From the NCBI RefSeq assembly GCF_000821245.2, contig NZ_LN611423.1, positions 308,095 through 372,094 on the forward strand: a stretch of 64,000 nt of DNA, read 5' to 3'. Shown here piece after piece: positions 33,182-42,865 of the stretch; positions within the stretch are counted from its first letter, which is position 1, and each line of letters begins with the position of its first letter. Source of the stretch: Virgibacillus senegalensis (GTDB lineage Bacteria; Bacillota; Bacilli; Bacillales; Amphibacillaceae). Below the pieces are notes generated by a model, which searched no databases, was not told the origin of the DNA, and saw only the letters and a list, made by a program, of their open reading frames with translations. The position numbers and the translations under genes are program-made.

Positions 33182-34156
33182 ATGGAAAATCAAGAAAAGT
33201 ACCAAGTATTGTTGTATTATAACTACGTGACAATCGATGATCCTGAGACTTACGCAGCCGAACATCTCAAGTATTGTAAAGAACTTGGATTGAAAGGTCG
33301 TATTTTGGTAGCCGAAGAAGGTATTAACGGCACGGTCTCTGGAACAGTGGAACAAACCAATAAATATATGGACGATATGCACGCTGATCCACGTTTTGCC
33401 GACATGGTCTTCAAAGTGGATGAATCTGACGGCCACGCGTTCAAAAAAATGCATGTGCGTCCGCGTCCGGAGCTTGTTACCCTTCGCCTGGAGGATGACA
33501 TTAACCCGAATGAAACAACCGGTCAATATTTGAGCCCGCAAGAGTTTTATGAAGCGATGCGAGATGAAAATACGGTGGTATTGGATGCACGGAATGATTA
33601 TGAGTATGACCTCGGTCATTTCCGCGGCGCTATCCGTCCCGATATTGAAACATTCCGGGAACTACCTGAATGGGTGAAAGAAAATAAAGACAAGTTGGAA
33701 GGCAAAAAAGTCCTTACCTACTGTACCGGCGGTATCCGTTGTGAAAAATTCTCCGGATGGCTGGTAAAAGAAGGCTTTGAGGATGTCGGCCAATTGCACG
33801 GCGGAATCGTTACCTATGGTAAAGATCCGGAAGTACAAGGCGAGCTATGGGACGGTCAGCTTTACGTATTTGACGAACGAATTTCCGTACCAGTCAACCG
33901 CAAAGAACATGTAGTGGTAGGAAAAGATTTCTTTGACGGTCAGCCATGCGAACGCTATGTAAACTGTGCAAACCCTGAATGTAACCGCCAGTTCCTTTGC
34001 TCGGAAGAAAATGAACACAAGTACATGCGCGGATGTACACACGAATGCCGTGTATCTCCACGAAATATGTATGTAGAAGAGCACAATTTATCCGAAGAGG
34101 AAATCCAAGCAAGACTGGAAAGAATCGAACGTGAAGATGGAGTAGCCCATCAATAA
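33182..34156 (+). CDS. trhO: tRNA uridine(34) hydroxylase, rhodanese family
   Basis: 324 residues. N-terminal UPF0176 domain with [17 protein letters not shown], a rhodanese domain whose active loop is [14 protein letters not shown] (Cys near residue 183), and a C-terminal Cys-rich part ([23 protein letters not shown]). Matches B. subtilis YbfQ/TrhO, which with oxygen forms 5-hydroxyuridine at tRNA position 34. GGTGG lies 7 nt before the chosen ATG; an in-frame ATG six codons upstream is weaker. Confidence 0.94.
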   Translation: MENQEKYQVLLYYNYVTIDDPETYAAEHLKYCKELGLKGRILVAEEGINGTVSGTVEQTNKYMDDMHADPRFADMVFKVDESDGHAFKKMHVRPRPELVTLRLEDDINPNETTGQYLSPQEFYEAMRDENTVVLDARNDYEYDLGHFRGAIRPDIETFRELPEWVKENKDKLEGKKVLTYCTGGIRCEKFSGWLVKEGFEDVGQLHGGIVTYGKDPEVQGELWDGQLYVFDERISVPVNRKEHVVVGKDFFDGQPCERYVNCANPECNRQFLCSEENEHKYMRGCTHECRVSPRNMYVEEHNLSEEEIQARLERIEREDGVAHQ

Positions 34157-34166
34157 TAGATTTTTT

Positions 34167-34194
34167 AAGACGGCCTTTTCGGCCGTCTTTTTTG
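34167..34194 (+). terminator. Terminator of trhO
   Basis: AAGACGGCC/GGCCGTCTT perfect stem with a 5-nt loop, then TTTTTG. Confidence 0.93.
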
Positions 34195-34302
34195 TATGCT
34201 AAAAGGCGATAAATTGTCGGAACATGGACAAGTCCGTTATTTACTCCCTATGTTCCTCATGAACCCGGTTTTCTTTTTACATATTGAGCATTCCTTATCA
34301 GA

Positions 34303-34330
34303 TTGGCAAAGGTTTATGCTATCCTACAAT
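34303..34330 (+). promoter_or_regulatory. Sigma-A promoter of the glutathione peroxidase gene
   Basis: TTGGCA (34303-34308) and TACAAT (34325-34330) separated by 16 nt, 18 nt before the start codon's ribosome site region. Confidence 0.65.
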
Positions 34331-34347
34331 AAAGGAGGCGTCTACGG

Positions 34348-34827
34348 ATGAATATATATGATTTTTCTGCCACTTCGATTACTGGCGAAGACATCTCACT
34401 GGAGCATTACAAGGGACAAGCAATGCTGATTGTCAATACTGCAAGTAAGTGCGGCTTCACTCCTCAGTATCAAGGGCTGCAGCAGTTGTATGATACCTAT
34501 CGGAACCAAGGGTTTGTCATATTGGGATTTCCAAGCAACCAATTCATGAATCAAGAACCCGGAGACGAGAAAGCCATCCAGGACTTTTGCCAGATGAATT
34601 ATGGGGTCACCTTCCCGATGTTCAGCAAGCTTGATGTCAAAGGAAAAAACGCCCATCCGCTATTTACCTATCTAAGTGAGCAAGCCCCCGGCGTCCTTTC
34701 CGGACAGATCAAATGGAACTTCACCAAGTTTTTAATCGATAAAAATGGGAATGTCATCAAACGGTATGCCCCATCGACCAAACCGGAAAGCATCGAATCT
34801 GATATCCAACAGCTTCTCACTTCCTAA
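34348..34827 (+). CDS. Glutathione peroxidase-family thiol peroxidase (BsaA-like)
   Basis: 159 residues. Peroxidatic Cys in NTASKCGFTPQY (about residue 36), Gln/Trp partners in PSNQFMNQEPG and IKWNFTKFLID. A Cys rather than selenocysteine at the active site means thioredoxin or bacillithiol is the likely reductant. Length and motifs match B. subtilis BsaA. AAAGGAGGCG precedes the ATG; promoter and terminator define a single-gene unit. Confidence 0.93.
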   Translation: MNIYDFSATSITGEDISLEHYKGQAMLIVNTASKCGFTPQYQGLQQLYDTYRNQGFVILGFPSNQFMNQEPGDEKAIQDFCQMNYGVTFPMFSKLDVKGKNAHPLFTYLSEQAPGVLSGQIKWNFTKFLIDKNGNVIKRYAPSTKPESIESDIQQLLTS

Positions 34828-34868
34828 AAAAGCTGCGATCCCCCCCTGAGGGAGTAATCGCAGCTTTT
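34826..34868 (+). terminator. Bidirectional terminator after the peroxidase gene
   Basis: AAAAGCTGCGAT/ATCGCAGCTTTT perfect stem with a 17-nt loop, serving also the minus-strand gene at 34872. Confidence 0.9.
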
Positions 34869-34871
34869 GAA

Positions 34872-35093
34872 TTATTGATCCTTTTCTTTTTCTTCTTCGG
34901 TTTCAATATCTTTATAGGAAGTCGTTTTCTTTCTGTCCGCTTTTTCATCTTTTTCAACTAAATCGACTGGAAAGTCTTCCTGCGGTTCGGCAAACGTATC
35001 GCGTTCGTCCTGTTTTTTCTTCGACTCCTTGAACTTTATTTCTTCTTTCTGGTCCGGGAGCAAACTACCCCGTTCACGTTCTGACTTGTCCAT
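34872..35093 (-). CDS. Small charged, probably disordered protein
   Basis: 73 residues, almost entirely charged (KKKQDERD, EKDEKADRKK, ETEEEKEKDQ); no hydrophobic core, so probably intrinsically disordered. GAGGAGG lies 9 nt before the ATG and a terminator follows the stop, supporting a real gene. A stress or spore function would be a guess. Confidence 0.6.
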   Translation of the reverse strand: MDKSERERGSLLPDQKEEIKFKESKKKQDERDTFAEPQEDFPVDLVEKDEKADRKKTTSYKDIETEEEKEKDQ

Positions 35094-35213
35094 CACAACC
35101 ATCCTCCTCTTTGTTAGAAATCTTACTTAACTGTTCCCTTCACAGGGAGGATGACAAACCTTTTTCTAATCAATCAACATTTAACGTGGTGGCTTCGCTC
35201 CGTGTTTCCTTTA

Positions 35214-35332
35214 TCTCCTGCGAAACAGCGGAAGTTCGAACGAAAACCGCCGCTTTGCGCGGCAATGTCGAACCACCCCCTTTGCGGGGGCGCAGTTCCG
35301 TACGTTGCTCTCGGGTGTCCTCCGCTTTTCTA
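35214..35332. repeat. Dispersed structured repeat, copy B
   Basis: Near-identical partner of the element at 24336-24452, same orientation. Conserved hairpins are CCGCCGCTTTGCGCGGC and CCCCCTTTGCGGGGGC. It ends 4 nt from the proS stop codon. Confidence 0.88.
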
Positions 35333-35336
35333 TCTA

Positions 35337-36776
35337 TCAATATGCTTTGGCCCAGTAGACTAGTTCTTTTGCTGGTTTTTGGCAGCATACGCAGGTGTCA
35401 GCGACTTTTTCTTGTTCAAATGGGATACAGCGGGAGGTGGCGGTGGTTTCTTCTTTTATCTGATCCTCGCATTGCTGGTCTCCGCACCACATCGCTTTGA
35501 TAAAGCCTGGGTTTTGGTCAAGGTTCTGTTTGAACTCTTCCATGTTTTTGGCAATGCTCGTTTTCTCTTCCCGATGCTGCTTAGCTTTCTCAAACAAGCT
35601 TTGGTGAATATCCTCGAGCAGTTCCGGAATCACGACTTCAAGCTCATCGATTGGCGTAAACTGTTTTTCTCCGGTATCTCTGCGAACCAGTACGGCTTGC
35701 CCTTTTTCGATGTCTTTCGGTCCGATTTCCAAGCGGATTGGAACACCCTTCATTTCGTATTCATTAAACTTCCAGCCAGGCATTTTATCACTGGCATCGA
35801 TATCGACCCTGGCGATTCCGCTAAGCTGTTCTTTCAATTGATAAGCTTTATCGAGCACCCCTTCTTTATGTTGAGCGATTGGTACGATCATCACTTGTTT
35901 GGAAGCAATCCGCGGTGGTACTACCAAACCTCTGTTATCACCGTGAACCATGATCATCGCTCCGATAGATCTAGTTGTGAACCCCCATGAGGTTTGATGA
36001 ACAGGCTGCAATTCACCTGCTTCATCGGTATACCGAATATCGAATGCTTCGGCAAATCCGGTTCCTAAATGGTGGGAGGTACCAGCCTGCAGCGCTTTTC
36101 CATCATGCATAAGGCTTTCGATCGTCAATGTATAAGCTGCCCCTGCAAATTTTTCTTTTTCTGTTTTCTTCCCTTTCAAGACCGGAATTGCCATATAGTC
36201 CTCAAATACACTGGCATATACATCAAGCATTTGCCTTGTTTCCTTGGCCGCATCCTCATGTGATGCATGACAGGTGTGCCCTTCCTGCCAAAGGAATTCT
36301 AGCGAACGTAAGAATGGCCTGGTGGTTTTCTCCCAACGGACTACGTTGCTCCATTGATTGTACAGCTTGGGAAGATCCCGGTAGGAATGAATAATTTTCG
36401 AATAATGCTCAGCAAAAAGCACCTCAGAGGTCGGACGGACAACCAGCCGTTCCTGTAATTCTTCATCCCCGCCATGCGTTACCCAGGCTACCTCCGGCGC
36501 AAATCCCTCAATGTGGTCTTTTTCCTTCTGCAGCATGCTTTCTGGAATAAATAAAGGAAAATACATGTTTTCGTGTCCCGTTTCTTTAATTTTTGCATCG
36601 AGGATATCCCGAATATTTTCCCAAATCGCATAACCCTCTGGTCGGATGATCATCGAACCTCTGACTGGACCATAATCGACTAGATCAGCCTGTTTTACGA
36701 CGTCGGTGTACCATTGTGCAAAATCCTCTTCCATTGCGGTGACTTTTTCAACAAATTGCTTATTTTTCTTGGCCAT
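35337..36776 (-). CDS. proS: Prolyl-tRNA synthetase, archaeal/eukaryotic (class 3) type
   Basis: 479 residues, the short form without the editing domain. Class II motifs are visible: motif 2 [21 protein letters not shown] near residue 150 and motif 3 [16 protein letters not shown] near 285; [19 protein letters not shown] marks the N-terminal proline pocket. A C-terminal zinc domain carries [11 protein letters not shown] and CVCC. The ATG follows AAAGGTGG at 6 nt. Controlled by a T-box leader that responds to uncharged tRNA-Pro. Confidence 0.96.
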   Translation of the reverse strand: MAKKNKQFVEKVTAMEEDFAQWYTDVVKQADLVDYGPVRGSMIIRPEGYAIWENIRDILDAKIKETGHENMYFPLFIPESMLQKEKDHIEGFAPEVAWVTHGGDEELQERLVVRPTSEVLFAEHYSKIIHSYRDLPKLYNQWSNVVRWEKTTRPFLRSLEFLWQEGHTCHASHEDAAKETRQMLDVYASVFEDYMAIPVLKGKKTEKEKFAGAAYTLTIESLMHDGKALQAGTSHHLGTGFAEAFDIRYTDEAGELQPVHQTSWGFTTRSIGAMIMVHGDNRGLVVPPRIASKQVMIVPIAQHKEGVLDKAYQLKEQLSGIARVDIDASDKMPGWKFNEYEMKGVPIRLEIGPKDIEKGQAVLVRRDTGEKQFTPIDELEVVIPELLEDIHQSLFEKAKQHREEKTSIAKNMEEFKQNLDQNPGFIKAMWCGDQQCEDQIKEETTATSRCIPFEQEKVADTCVCCQKPAKELVYWAKAY

Positions 36777-36904
36777 ATGCAACCACCTTTTCTATTCATC
36801 ATTTTATATTTGTCCTTACATAAATAAACCCGTCTGACTATCTTCTGCTTTCATTGATCAAAATCAAAAACAGAAAGGTATATCCCAACCCTAATCCCAA
36901 ATAA

Positions 36905-37125
36905 AATACAAAAAACCCCGATCCCTGTAAAAGGGACCGAGGTTTGGTGGTACCACCCTTGTTCGCAGGCTACCCTGCGCACTCTTTTTGATAACGGATG
37001 TCTCCGCTTGTATCTTTATCGATACCGGGCTCGGAGGCAGGTTCCTGGACAGCCGCATGGAAATTCTCACCAACCATTTCCTCTCTGAAAACCGCTTATC
37101 TCAGTACTAATCCTCGTCATCGCTT
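36905..37125 (-). promoter_or_regulatory. T-box leader of proS (specifier CCU)
   Basis: On the minus strand: a Stem I region with AGAGA bulge sequence, a GAA-CCT motif at the expected specifier position (CCU, proline), the T-box GGGTGGTACCACC, and a terminator AAACCTCGGTCCCT/AGGGATCGGGGTTT followed by TTTT at 36911-36947. Uncharged tRNA-Pro would promote readthrough. The CCU reading of the specifier is my alignment. Confidence 0.92.
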
Positions 37126-37150
37126 TTTTTACAAATTCAAATGTATAAAT

Positions 37151-37179
37151 ACTATATGGATTTACCGGCCCCTTGTCAA
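37151..37179 (-). promoter_or_regulatory. Sigma-A promoter of the proS T-box transcript
   Basis: TTGACA (37174-37179) and TATAGT (37151-37156) separated by exactly 17 nt on the minus strand. Confidence 0.85.
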
Positions 37180-37205
37180 GTTGTCCCCGTTTGGGAAGCC
37201 GAAAA

Positions 37206-37526
37206 TCAGGCTCCGTGTGGTATATTCAATACAACGACGCCGATTACAATCGCAGTCACCCCAACCAGCGTTTGAACGGAAAACTGTTCTTTCCAAAAAA
37301 TAATGCCAATCATCACCGTCATAACCGTACCGATGCCTGCCCACATAGCATACGTAAGCCCCATCGGCAGGCTTTTCAATGCCAATGCCAGAAAGTAAAA
37401 CGATGCACCATAGCTCGCGATTGCCGTTACAGCAGGGATTACCTTCGTAAATCCTGCTGACATTTTAAGCATGGAACTACCGATTATTTCGCTGATAATC
37501 GCTCCTGCCAATAGTAAATATGCCAT
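37206..37526 (-). CDS. SMR-family multidrug/guanidinium efflux protein
   Basis: 106 residues with four membrane helices. The essential Glu lies in AGAIISEIIGSSMLK (residue 13), and GLTYAMWAGIGTVMTV is the SMR signature. Exports quaternary ammonium compounds or guanidinium by proton antiport. It follows a TetR-type gene on the same strand, 106 nt downstream, with a shared operator-like motif in the gap. ATG preceded by AGGAGGTATGCAGG. Confidence 0.92.
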   Translation of the reverse strand: MAYLLLAGAIISEIIGSSMLKMSAGFTKVIPAVTAIASYGASFYFLALALKSLPMGLTYAMWAGIGTVMTVMIGIIFWKEQFSVQTLVGVTAIVIGVVVLNIPHGA

Positions 37527-37572
37527 CCTGCATACCTCCTGCCTACTAGATGATGGTATCTTCCTAAAAAAA

Positions 37573-37595
37573 CACGGAAACTCAAAACGTTTCTA
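37573..37595 (-). promoter_or_regulatory. Operator-like motif upstream of the SMR gene
   Basis: CACGGAAACTCA followed by AAACGTTTC; the 12-nt core recurs exactly at 38236-38247 before the tetR gene. Confidence 0.6.
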
Positions 37596-37631
37596 TCGTT
37601 TACTCAGCCAAAAAGGAAAGAATAAAAGCAC

Positions 37632-38198
37632 CTATCTTTTATTCTCCGGAATCAGTCCGTAAAGTAAAATATCGACTATTTGGGACAAAGCCTCTGCCAC
37701 GGTAATATTATTTTTATTAAAGAAATGCTGGTCTAATGTCGTATTGATTGCTTCAACCAATACTTTCATAATAACGGAAACGGAATAGTCAGAAGAGATT
37801 TCTCCTGTTTCCATCCCCTGTTCAATCAATTGCTGCAAATCCTCCCAGTCTTCTTGGAGTGCTTCGTCAATCTTCACCCATAAATCGGGATAATACCGTT
37901 TCATTTCATCCAGTACCGGCCGATCGTAGATTTGGTGATATTCAGGAAGCACTTGCATGAGCTGCTTGATTTTATCGATGAATGGAATAGCATCATCTGC
38001 TAGCAATTGATTCGTCTTCTGATCTGTCTCTTCTAAAATATTGTCTACAATGGTTTGGACAATCTCTTCTTTCGAGGAAAAATGTTCATAAACGGTTTTT
38101 TTACTAATCCCAAGTTGATTGGTGATATCATCAACCGTGAAACGCATCCCGCTTTTCTGTATTTCCTCGACAACCTGCTTGATAATTCTCTCTTTCAC
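37632..38198 (-). CDS. TetR/AcrR-family repressor of the SMR pump
   Basis: 188 residues. N-terminal HTH: MRFTVDDITNQLGISKKTVY then EHFSSKEEIV at residues about 18-47. The C-terminal ligand domain is all-helical. Genes of this kind next to SMR pumps repress them and respond to the exported cation. Shared motif CACGGAAACTCA lies just downstream of its own promoter and in front of the pump gene, pointing to autoregulation and pump control (inference). Confidence 0.9.
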   Translation of the reverse strand: MKERIIKQVVEEIQKSGMRFTVDDITNQLGISKKTVYEHFSSKEEIVQTIVDNILEETDQKTNQLLADDAIPFIDKIKQLMQVLPEYHQIYDRPVLDEMKRYYPDLWVKIDEALQEDWEDLQQLIEQGMETGEISSDYSVSVIMKVLVEAINTTLDQHFFNKNNITVAEALSQIVDILLYGLIPENKR

Positions 38199-38235
38199 AA
38201 TAGGTCCCCTTCTAAGCCATTTCCACTGAGTAAAT

Positions 38236-38258
38236 CACGGAAACTCATTTAGTTTTTC
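38236..38258 (-). promoter_or_regulatory. Operator-like motif at the tetR transcription start
   Basis: Exact copy of CACGGAAACTCA with AAACT-CATTT-AGTTT dyad symmetry, placed just downstream of the -10 box. Confidence 0.6.
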
Positions 38259-38266
38259 TGGTTTCC

Positions 38267-38295
38267 ATTCTATAGCAGGCCTTATTATTTGTCAA
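38267..38295 (-). promoter_or_regulatory. Sigma-A promoter of the tetR gene
   Basis: TTGACA (38290-38295) and TAGAAT (38267-38272) separated by 17 nt on the minus strand. Confidence 0.8.
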
Positions 38296-38312
38296 TCTAG
38301 CGCTTTTTTATA

Positions 38313-38639
38313 CTAAACCACTACCTGACCGCCATATCTCTCGGCAACCTGTTCGGCCATTTCAGGGATAAGTTTTAGATTCCACTCTGCCTTACGATTA
38401 TCCGCTATTTCCAGTGAAATCCTGCCGTGCTTTGGCCAATAGGTGACTTCCAGAACTCCTTTCTGTCTGCCCTTCTTCGTGTGCCAATGGTAACAACCTT
38501 TCTTCGTACTTAAGGTGGTTCTTTGGGTAATGGTCAAAGCGAAGTGCTCGATCAATTCTTCGATTTCCTCGCACAAAAGCTCTTCATCCATAGGCTTTAC
38601 CTTGCTCACATCACTATCAACTATTTCATACGTGATCAT
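38313..38639 (-). CDS. Hypothetical cytoplasmic protein
   Basis: 108 residues, no membrane segment. Alternates acidic N-terminal helix (DEELLCEEIEELIEHF) with a basic central strand region (TKKGCYHWHTKKGRQKGVLE) and WPKHGRISLEIADN. Family not recognised. Single gene between the tetR gene and the rib operon. Confidence 0.65.
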   Translation of the reverse strand: MITYEIVDSDVSKVKPMDEELLCEEIEELIEHFALTITQRTTLSTKKGCYHWHTKKGRQKGVLEVTYWPKHGRISLEIADNRKAEWNLKLIPEMAEQVAERYGGQVVV

Positions 38640-38752
38640 GGAACCCCTCCTCTATATGGTTACCTTATCATAAATTGAAGTACATTTCCTTTTCTTGGCT
38701 GATATGGAAAATGCTTTTCCAACTTACTCTTCTATCGCATAATGAAAAGACA

Positions 38753-38790
38753 TAAAAACCGTGCATCCTTCAAGGTCTGGATGCACGGCA
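38753..38790 (-). terminator. Terminator of the rib operon
   Basis: CCGTGCATCC/GGATGCACGG perfect stem, 10-nt loop, TTTTTATG on the minus strand. Confidence 0.92.
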
Positions 38791-38808
38791 TTCGGTCATT
38801 ATTGGGAA

Positions 38809-39276
38809 TTAGGAAAGGTTTTTTAACAGGTTGGCCATTTCAATGGCTGAAACGGCAGCTTCTGCCCCTTTGTTGCCGGCTTTGGTTCCGGCTCTTTCGA
38901 TTGCTTGTTCGATGGTGTCGGTCGTAAGCACGCCAAATATGACTGGCAAATCTTCCTGCATGGATACATTCGCCACTCCTTTTGATACTTCACTGCTTAC
39001 ATAATCAAAGTGTGGCGTGGAACCTCTAATCACTGTACCTAACGCGATAACCGCATCGTATTTCTTAGATGCAGCCATTTTTTTCGTAACAAGGGGAATT
39101 TCAAAAGCGCCTGGAACCCAAGCGATCGATACATTTTCTTCCAGTACTCCATGTCTTCTCAATGCATCCTGTGCACCGCTTAATAATTTGTTCGTGATGA
39201 ATTCGTTGAACCTTCCAACTACGATTCCAATCTTTAAGTCTGTACCTACCAGGTTTCCTTCATAAATGTTTGTCAT
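38809..39276 (-). CDS. ribH: 6,7-dimethyl-8-ribityllumazine synthase
   Basis: 155 residues, full length. [13 protein letters not shown] near residue 17, [14 protein letters not shown] near 53 with the substrate Glu, [16 protein letters not shown] near 80, and the catalytic His in that segment. Condenses the ribitylamino-pyrimidine with dihydroxybutanone phosphate in riboflavin synthesis and forms 60-mer or pentameric cages. Last gene of ribD-E-BA-H. AAGGAGG precedes the ATG. Confidence 0.97.
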   Translation of the reverse strand: MTNIYEGNLVGTDLKIGIVVGRFNEFITNKLLSGAQDALRRHGVLEENVSIAWVPGAFEIPLVTKKMAASKKYDAVIALGTVIRGSTPHFDYVSSEVSKGVANVSMQEDLPVIFGVLTTDTIEQAIERAGTKAGNKGAEAAVSAIEMANLLKNLS

Positions 39277-39295
39277 TATTATATCCTCCTTAAGA

Positions 39296-40501
39296 TCAGT
39301 TGCTACTGTGAAAATTAAATAAATGATCCAGCTTCGCTTTTTTCGTTTGCAAGTATTTTTCGTTGTTCTTATTTGATTCTATTTGAATGGCTTCTCTCTC
39401 TGTCACTTCCAAGCCATAATCGTTCAACCCGGAAATTTTTCTTGGGTTATTGGTCAAGAGCCGAAGCTTTCGGACTCCAAGATCCTTTAACATTTGTGCG
39501 CTTACTGCATAGTCGCGCAGGTCTGCCGGAAAGCCAAGCTGATGGTTTGCTTCGACAGTATCAAAACCTTGTTCCTGCAGCTTGTATGCTTTCAACTTAT
39601 TCAGCAAGCCTATGCCTCTGCCTTCCTGACGCATATAAATCAAGACGCCTTTTCCTGCTTCCTCGATTTGTTGCAAGGCCCGTTCAAGCTGCGGGCCGCA
39701 ATCGCAGCGTTGGGAACCAAAAACATCACCGGTTAAGCATTCTGAGTGGATGCGAACAAGAACCGGCTCGTCCGGTTGAATCTCCCCTTTATACAAGGCA
39801 AGATGCTCTTTGCCGGTAAACTTTTCCGTAAAAGCAGCCAATTTAAATTCCCCATAGGCTGTCGGTAGATTGATCGTTATTTCTTTGTTGATCAATACAT
39901 CATTTACTTTGCGGTAGGTAATTAAGTCTTTTATCGATATCAGGGATAAGTCAAATTGTGCTGCCATCTCCTCCAGCTCCGTCAGCCTTGCCATGGTGCC
40001 ATCGGGGTTCATGATTTCGCAGATAACACCTGCAGGTTTCGAACCGGCAAGCCTGGCCAGATCGACCGCTGCCTCTGTATGACCGGGACGTTCCAGGACC
40101 CCTGCCCGTTTTGCCACCAATGGGAATACGTGGCCCGGACGTTTAAAGGAAGCAGCCTCTGTTTCCTCATCGATCAATTTTTGAATGGTCAATGCGCGAT
40201 CGTAAGCACTTATTCCAGTATCGGTTTCCTCGTGGTCGACACTGATGGTAAACGCCGTACCAAAGTTATCACTGTTTTCTTCGACCATAGCCGGCAGGTG
40301 CAGTTTGTCGGCCAGCTCTTTGTCCATGGGAGTGCAGATAAGCCCTCTGCCTTCCTTAGCCATGAAATTGATGGACTCGGGGGTGGCATGCTCGGCAAGC
40401 ATAACGAGGTCGCCCTCATTTTCCCGGTCTTCATCGTCTACCACAATGATCATTTTTCCAGCCTGCAAGTCTTCTAGTGCTTGTTTTATTGTTTGGAACA
40501 T
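39296..40501 (-). CDS. ribBA: Bifunctional DHBP synthase / GTP cyclohydrolase II
   Basis: 401 residues in two enzymes. N-terminal Rib[21 protein letters not shown] (Mg and substrate acids) and [11 protein letters not shown]-terminal Rib[21 protein letters not shown] with the zinc Cys triad and [13 protein letters not shown]. It makes both committed precursors, from ribulose 5-phosphate and GTP. AGGAGG lies 7 nt before the ATG. Both active-site sets appear intact. Confidence 0.97.
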   Translation of the reverse strand: MFQTIKQALEDLQAGKMIIVVDDEDRENEGDLVMLAEHATPESINFMAKEGRGLICTPMDKELADKLHLPAMVEENSDNFGTAFTISVDHEETDTGISAYDRALTIQKLIDEETEAASFKRPGHVFPLVAKRAGVLERPGHTEAAVDLARLAGSKPAGVICEIMNPDGTMARLTELEEMAAQFDLSLISIKDLITYRKVNDVLINKEITINLPTAYGEFKLAAFTEKFTGKEHLALYKGEIQPDEPVLVRIHSECLTGDVFGSQRCDCGPQLERALQQIEEAGKGVLIYMRQEGRGIGLLNKLKAYKLQEQGFDTVEANHQLGFPADLRDYAVSAQMLKDLGVRKLRLLTNNPRKISGLNDYGLEVTEREAIQIESNKNNEKYLQTKKAKLDHLFNFHSSN

Positions 40502-40512
40502 AGCTAGTCCTC

Positions 40513-41172
40513 CTAATCTAAAAAACCAAATTGCTCTAATTTTTCCGTCGTGATATTCGCGGAAGATCCTGCAGCGGGCTGATATTTTGCCGTCAACAGG
40601 CGATCGATATACTTTGCGAGTACATCGTATTCAATGTTCACGGTTTCTCCTGTCTGTTTTTCAGCGAGAATCGTCGCCCGTTGGGTTTCAGGAATCAAAG
40701 ATATCGTAAAACCGGAAGCATGCACGGCGAATACGGTCAAAGAAGTGCCGTCCACTGAAATCGAGCCCTTTTCCGAAAGGTAAGGAAGACCTTCTTCCGG
40801 GACTTCAATGGTTATATATAAGGCATTTGCCTCTCGCCACTGTTTCACGATTGTCCCGACAGCATCCACATGGCCGGAGACAAAATGGCCTCCAAACCGA
40901 TCACGGGCTCGCATTGCCCGCTCCAGATTCACATAGGATCCAGTGGTCACTCCGGACAAAGAGGAGGTGCGGAATGTTTCGGGGATGACATCTACTGTAA
41001 AGCCATCCTCTTGATAAGACGTTACCGTCAGACATACTCCGTTTACGGAAATACTGTCACCAATACTTACGTCTTCTGTTACCGTGACAGCCGCTATACT
41101 CATGGTCAGCGACTCCCGCTTACGCTGGATTGATGTAACTTTTCCCTTTTCTTCCACAATGCCGGTAAACAA
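40513..41172 (-). CDS. ribE: Riboflavin synthase alpha chain
   Basis: 219 residues built from two lumazine-binding repeats, each starting with a GxV module; first repeat [12 protein letters not shown], second near residue 98 ([15 protein letters not shown]). Catalyses dismutation of two lumazines to riboflavin. The start is TTG, directly after the ribD stop codon, with GGAGGCGGAG as ribosome site, implying coupled translation. Confidence 0.96.
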   Translation of the reverse strand: MFTGIVEEKGKVTSIQRKRESLTMSIAAVTVTEDVSIGDSISVNGVCLTVTSYQEDGFTVDVIPETFRTSSLSGVTTGSYVNLERAMRARDRFGGHFVSGHVDAVGTIVKQWREANALYITIEVPEEGLPYLSEKGSISVDGTSLTVFAVHASGFTISLIPETQRATILAEKQTGETVNIEYDVLAKYIDRLLTAKYQPAAGSSANITTEKLEQFGFLD

Positions 41173-42267
41173 TTACTCCGCCTCCTTTTTCGGTGTGGCA
41201 ATGATCTTGAGATCGCTGCCGATCCGTTCGACTGATGTAAAGTCAAGCTGCTTTGCTTGTCCCATTCGCTCCGGCGAAATGCCGCCAACCGCTGGAAAAG
41301 CATCACTTCCACTAAGCAGAAGCGGCGCTATATACCAATGGCACTCGTCGAACAGTCCAGCTTTTACAAAAGATCCATGAAGGGTGCTTCCACCTTCCAC
41401 ATAGACCGACTGAATCCGTTGCTCACCCAGTAATGTTAATACGGAGATGAGTTCTATTTTCTCGGTATCCAGCTGCCAAACTTTCACGTGTGGTTTTGCC
41501 AGCTTGGACTGCTTTGTATCCGCAGTTGATCCGCATATGATCCAGGTGGGCGCTTCCGGGCTAGTTAGTAGATTGCTGTCGGCAAGGATGCGCAAATCAT
41601 TGTCCAGCACGATCCGAACCGGCTGTTTACCGCCTTCTGGCAGTCTGACTGTCAAATGTGGGTCATCAGCCAAGACCGTTCCAATTCCGACAAGTACAGC
41701 ATCGTGAAGATCACGCTGCCGATGAACGTCCTCTCGTGCTTCTTCCGATGTTATCCAGCGGCTGTCCCCGGTACTTGTAGCAGTTTTTCCATCAAGGGTC
41801 ATTGCCGCTTTCAAGGTAACAAATGGAAGCTTCTCCCTGATTTGCTTGAAGAACCGGCGATTCAGGTGGATAGCCCTTTCCTCTCTTAAGCCAACCTCGA
41901 CCTCGATTCCTGCCTGGCGCAGTTTCTCTGCTCCACGACCGGCCACTTCCGGATTAGGATCCAAACAAGCAATATAAACCTTCGCTAATTGATGTTCGAT
42001 GATTAAATCTGCACACGGCGGTGTTCTGCCATGATGGGAGCACGGTTCCAGGGTCACGTACATGACTGCCCCCGCTGCCGCTTCCCCAGCTTGTCTCAAA
42101 GCATGGACCTCGGCATGGCCACTACCTGCCTGTAAGTGGCTCCCCATCCCGATAACTCTACCGTCCTTCACGACTACAGCACCGACAGAAGGATTCGGGC
42201 TGGTTTGGCCGAGAGTTACTTCTGCCAACGCCAATGCTGTATCCATATACGTTTCATTCGATGCCAA
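41173..42267 (-). CDS. ribD: Riboflavin deaminase/reductase RibD
   Basis: About 364 residues. N-terminal CDA-type deaminase with HAEVHAL and PCSHHGRTPPC zinc ligands, then a DHFR-like reductase with KAAMTLDGKTATSTGDSRWI. First enzyme of the operon after the FMN riboswitch. Start chosen as TTG 8 nt after GAGAGGG; a GTG three codons upstream abuts the ribosome site and a longer frame without a site also exists, so the exact start is uncertain. Confidence 0.94.
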   Translation of the reverse strand: MASNETYMDTALALAEVTLGQTSPNPSVGAVVVKDGRVIGMGSHLQAGSGHAEVHALRQAGEAAAGAVMYVTLEPCSHHGRTPPCADLIIEHQLAKVYIACLDPNPEVAGRGAEKLRQAGIEVEVGLREERAIHLNRRFFKQIREKLPFVTLKAAMTLDGKTATSTGDSRWITSEEAREDVHRQRDLHDAVLVGIGTVLADDPHLTVRLPEGGKQPVRIVLDNDLRILADSNLLTSPEAPTWIICGSTADTKQSKLAKPHVKVWQLDTEKIELISVLTLLGEQRIQSVYVEGGSTLHGSFVKAGLFDECHWYIAPLLLSGSDAFPAVGGISPERMGQAKQLDFTSVERIGSDLKIIATPKKEAE

Positions 42268-42405
42268 ATCTTTCACCCTCTCGTTTCCTGAGGCCTGCAA
42301 TTCCTTTGCCACGGTTTTAATTTTATATTGGCGATTTTCTTCGTTTGCATTCTAGCTCAAAATTACTTAACACTTTTCAGTTAAACTTTTTACTGCCTGA
42401 AGATA

Positions 42406-42436
42406 CAAAAAAGCCCCGGTGGTTGCCGGGGCTTAT
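42406..42436 (-). terminator. Expression-platform terminator of the FMN riboswitch
   Basis: AAGCCCCGG/CCGGGGCTT perfect stem with 6-nt loop, then TTTTTTG on the minus strand. Confidence 0.93.
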
Positions 42437-42559
42437 CATTCAATAACGGGAAGCTGAGACGGTCCCAAAGAATACGGCAAAGAAATGCAGCGGCATGCTT
42501 ATGCCCCGCAGCTTCCTTCCGCACCTTAAACACACGTCACAACAGTGCTTATTCACTTC

Positions 42560-42692
42560 CTTTTCCCATCCAGACTTTAACTGTCGGCTTTGGAATCTCA
42601 CCAAATCCACCGCTGCTTGCGCAAGCGGGTCACGGACTGAGGACAAACAATGTCCATCACCGTCGGTCGGGAATTACACCCTGCCCCAAAGG
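42560..42692 (-). promoter_or_regulatory. FMN riboswitch (RFN element) of the rib operon
   Basis: On the minus strand GGGGCAGGGTG, ATTCCCGACCGACGGT, AGTCCGTGACCC, GGTGGATTTGGTGAGATTCC, AAAGCCGACAG and AAGTCTGGATGGG appear in order, the conserved RFN blocks. A terminator lies about 125 nt downstream, so FMN should stop transcription before ribD. Confidence 0.97.
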
Positions 42693-42821
42693 AATTTTTT
42701 ATTAAGTTAAGGTCATCATAGCATGATTCAAAAAAAATTGCATCCGACAAAGCTTATCCAAAAATATCCGAACAAAGCTCTTAAAATAGAAGGTCTCTTC
42801 CCTTCCTGCCTTTAAGACAAA

Positions 42822-42862
42822 CAAAAAGACAGCAGGTTCCATGAATGGGTTCTGCTGTCTTG
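42822..42862 (-). terminator. Terminator of murB
   Basis: AAGACAGCAG/CTGCTGTCTT perfect stem, followed by TTTTTG on the minus strand. Confidence 0.9.
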
Positions 42863-42865
42863 ACT

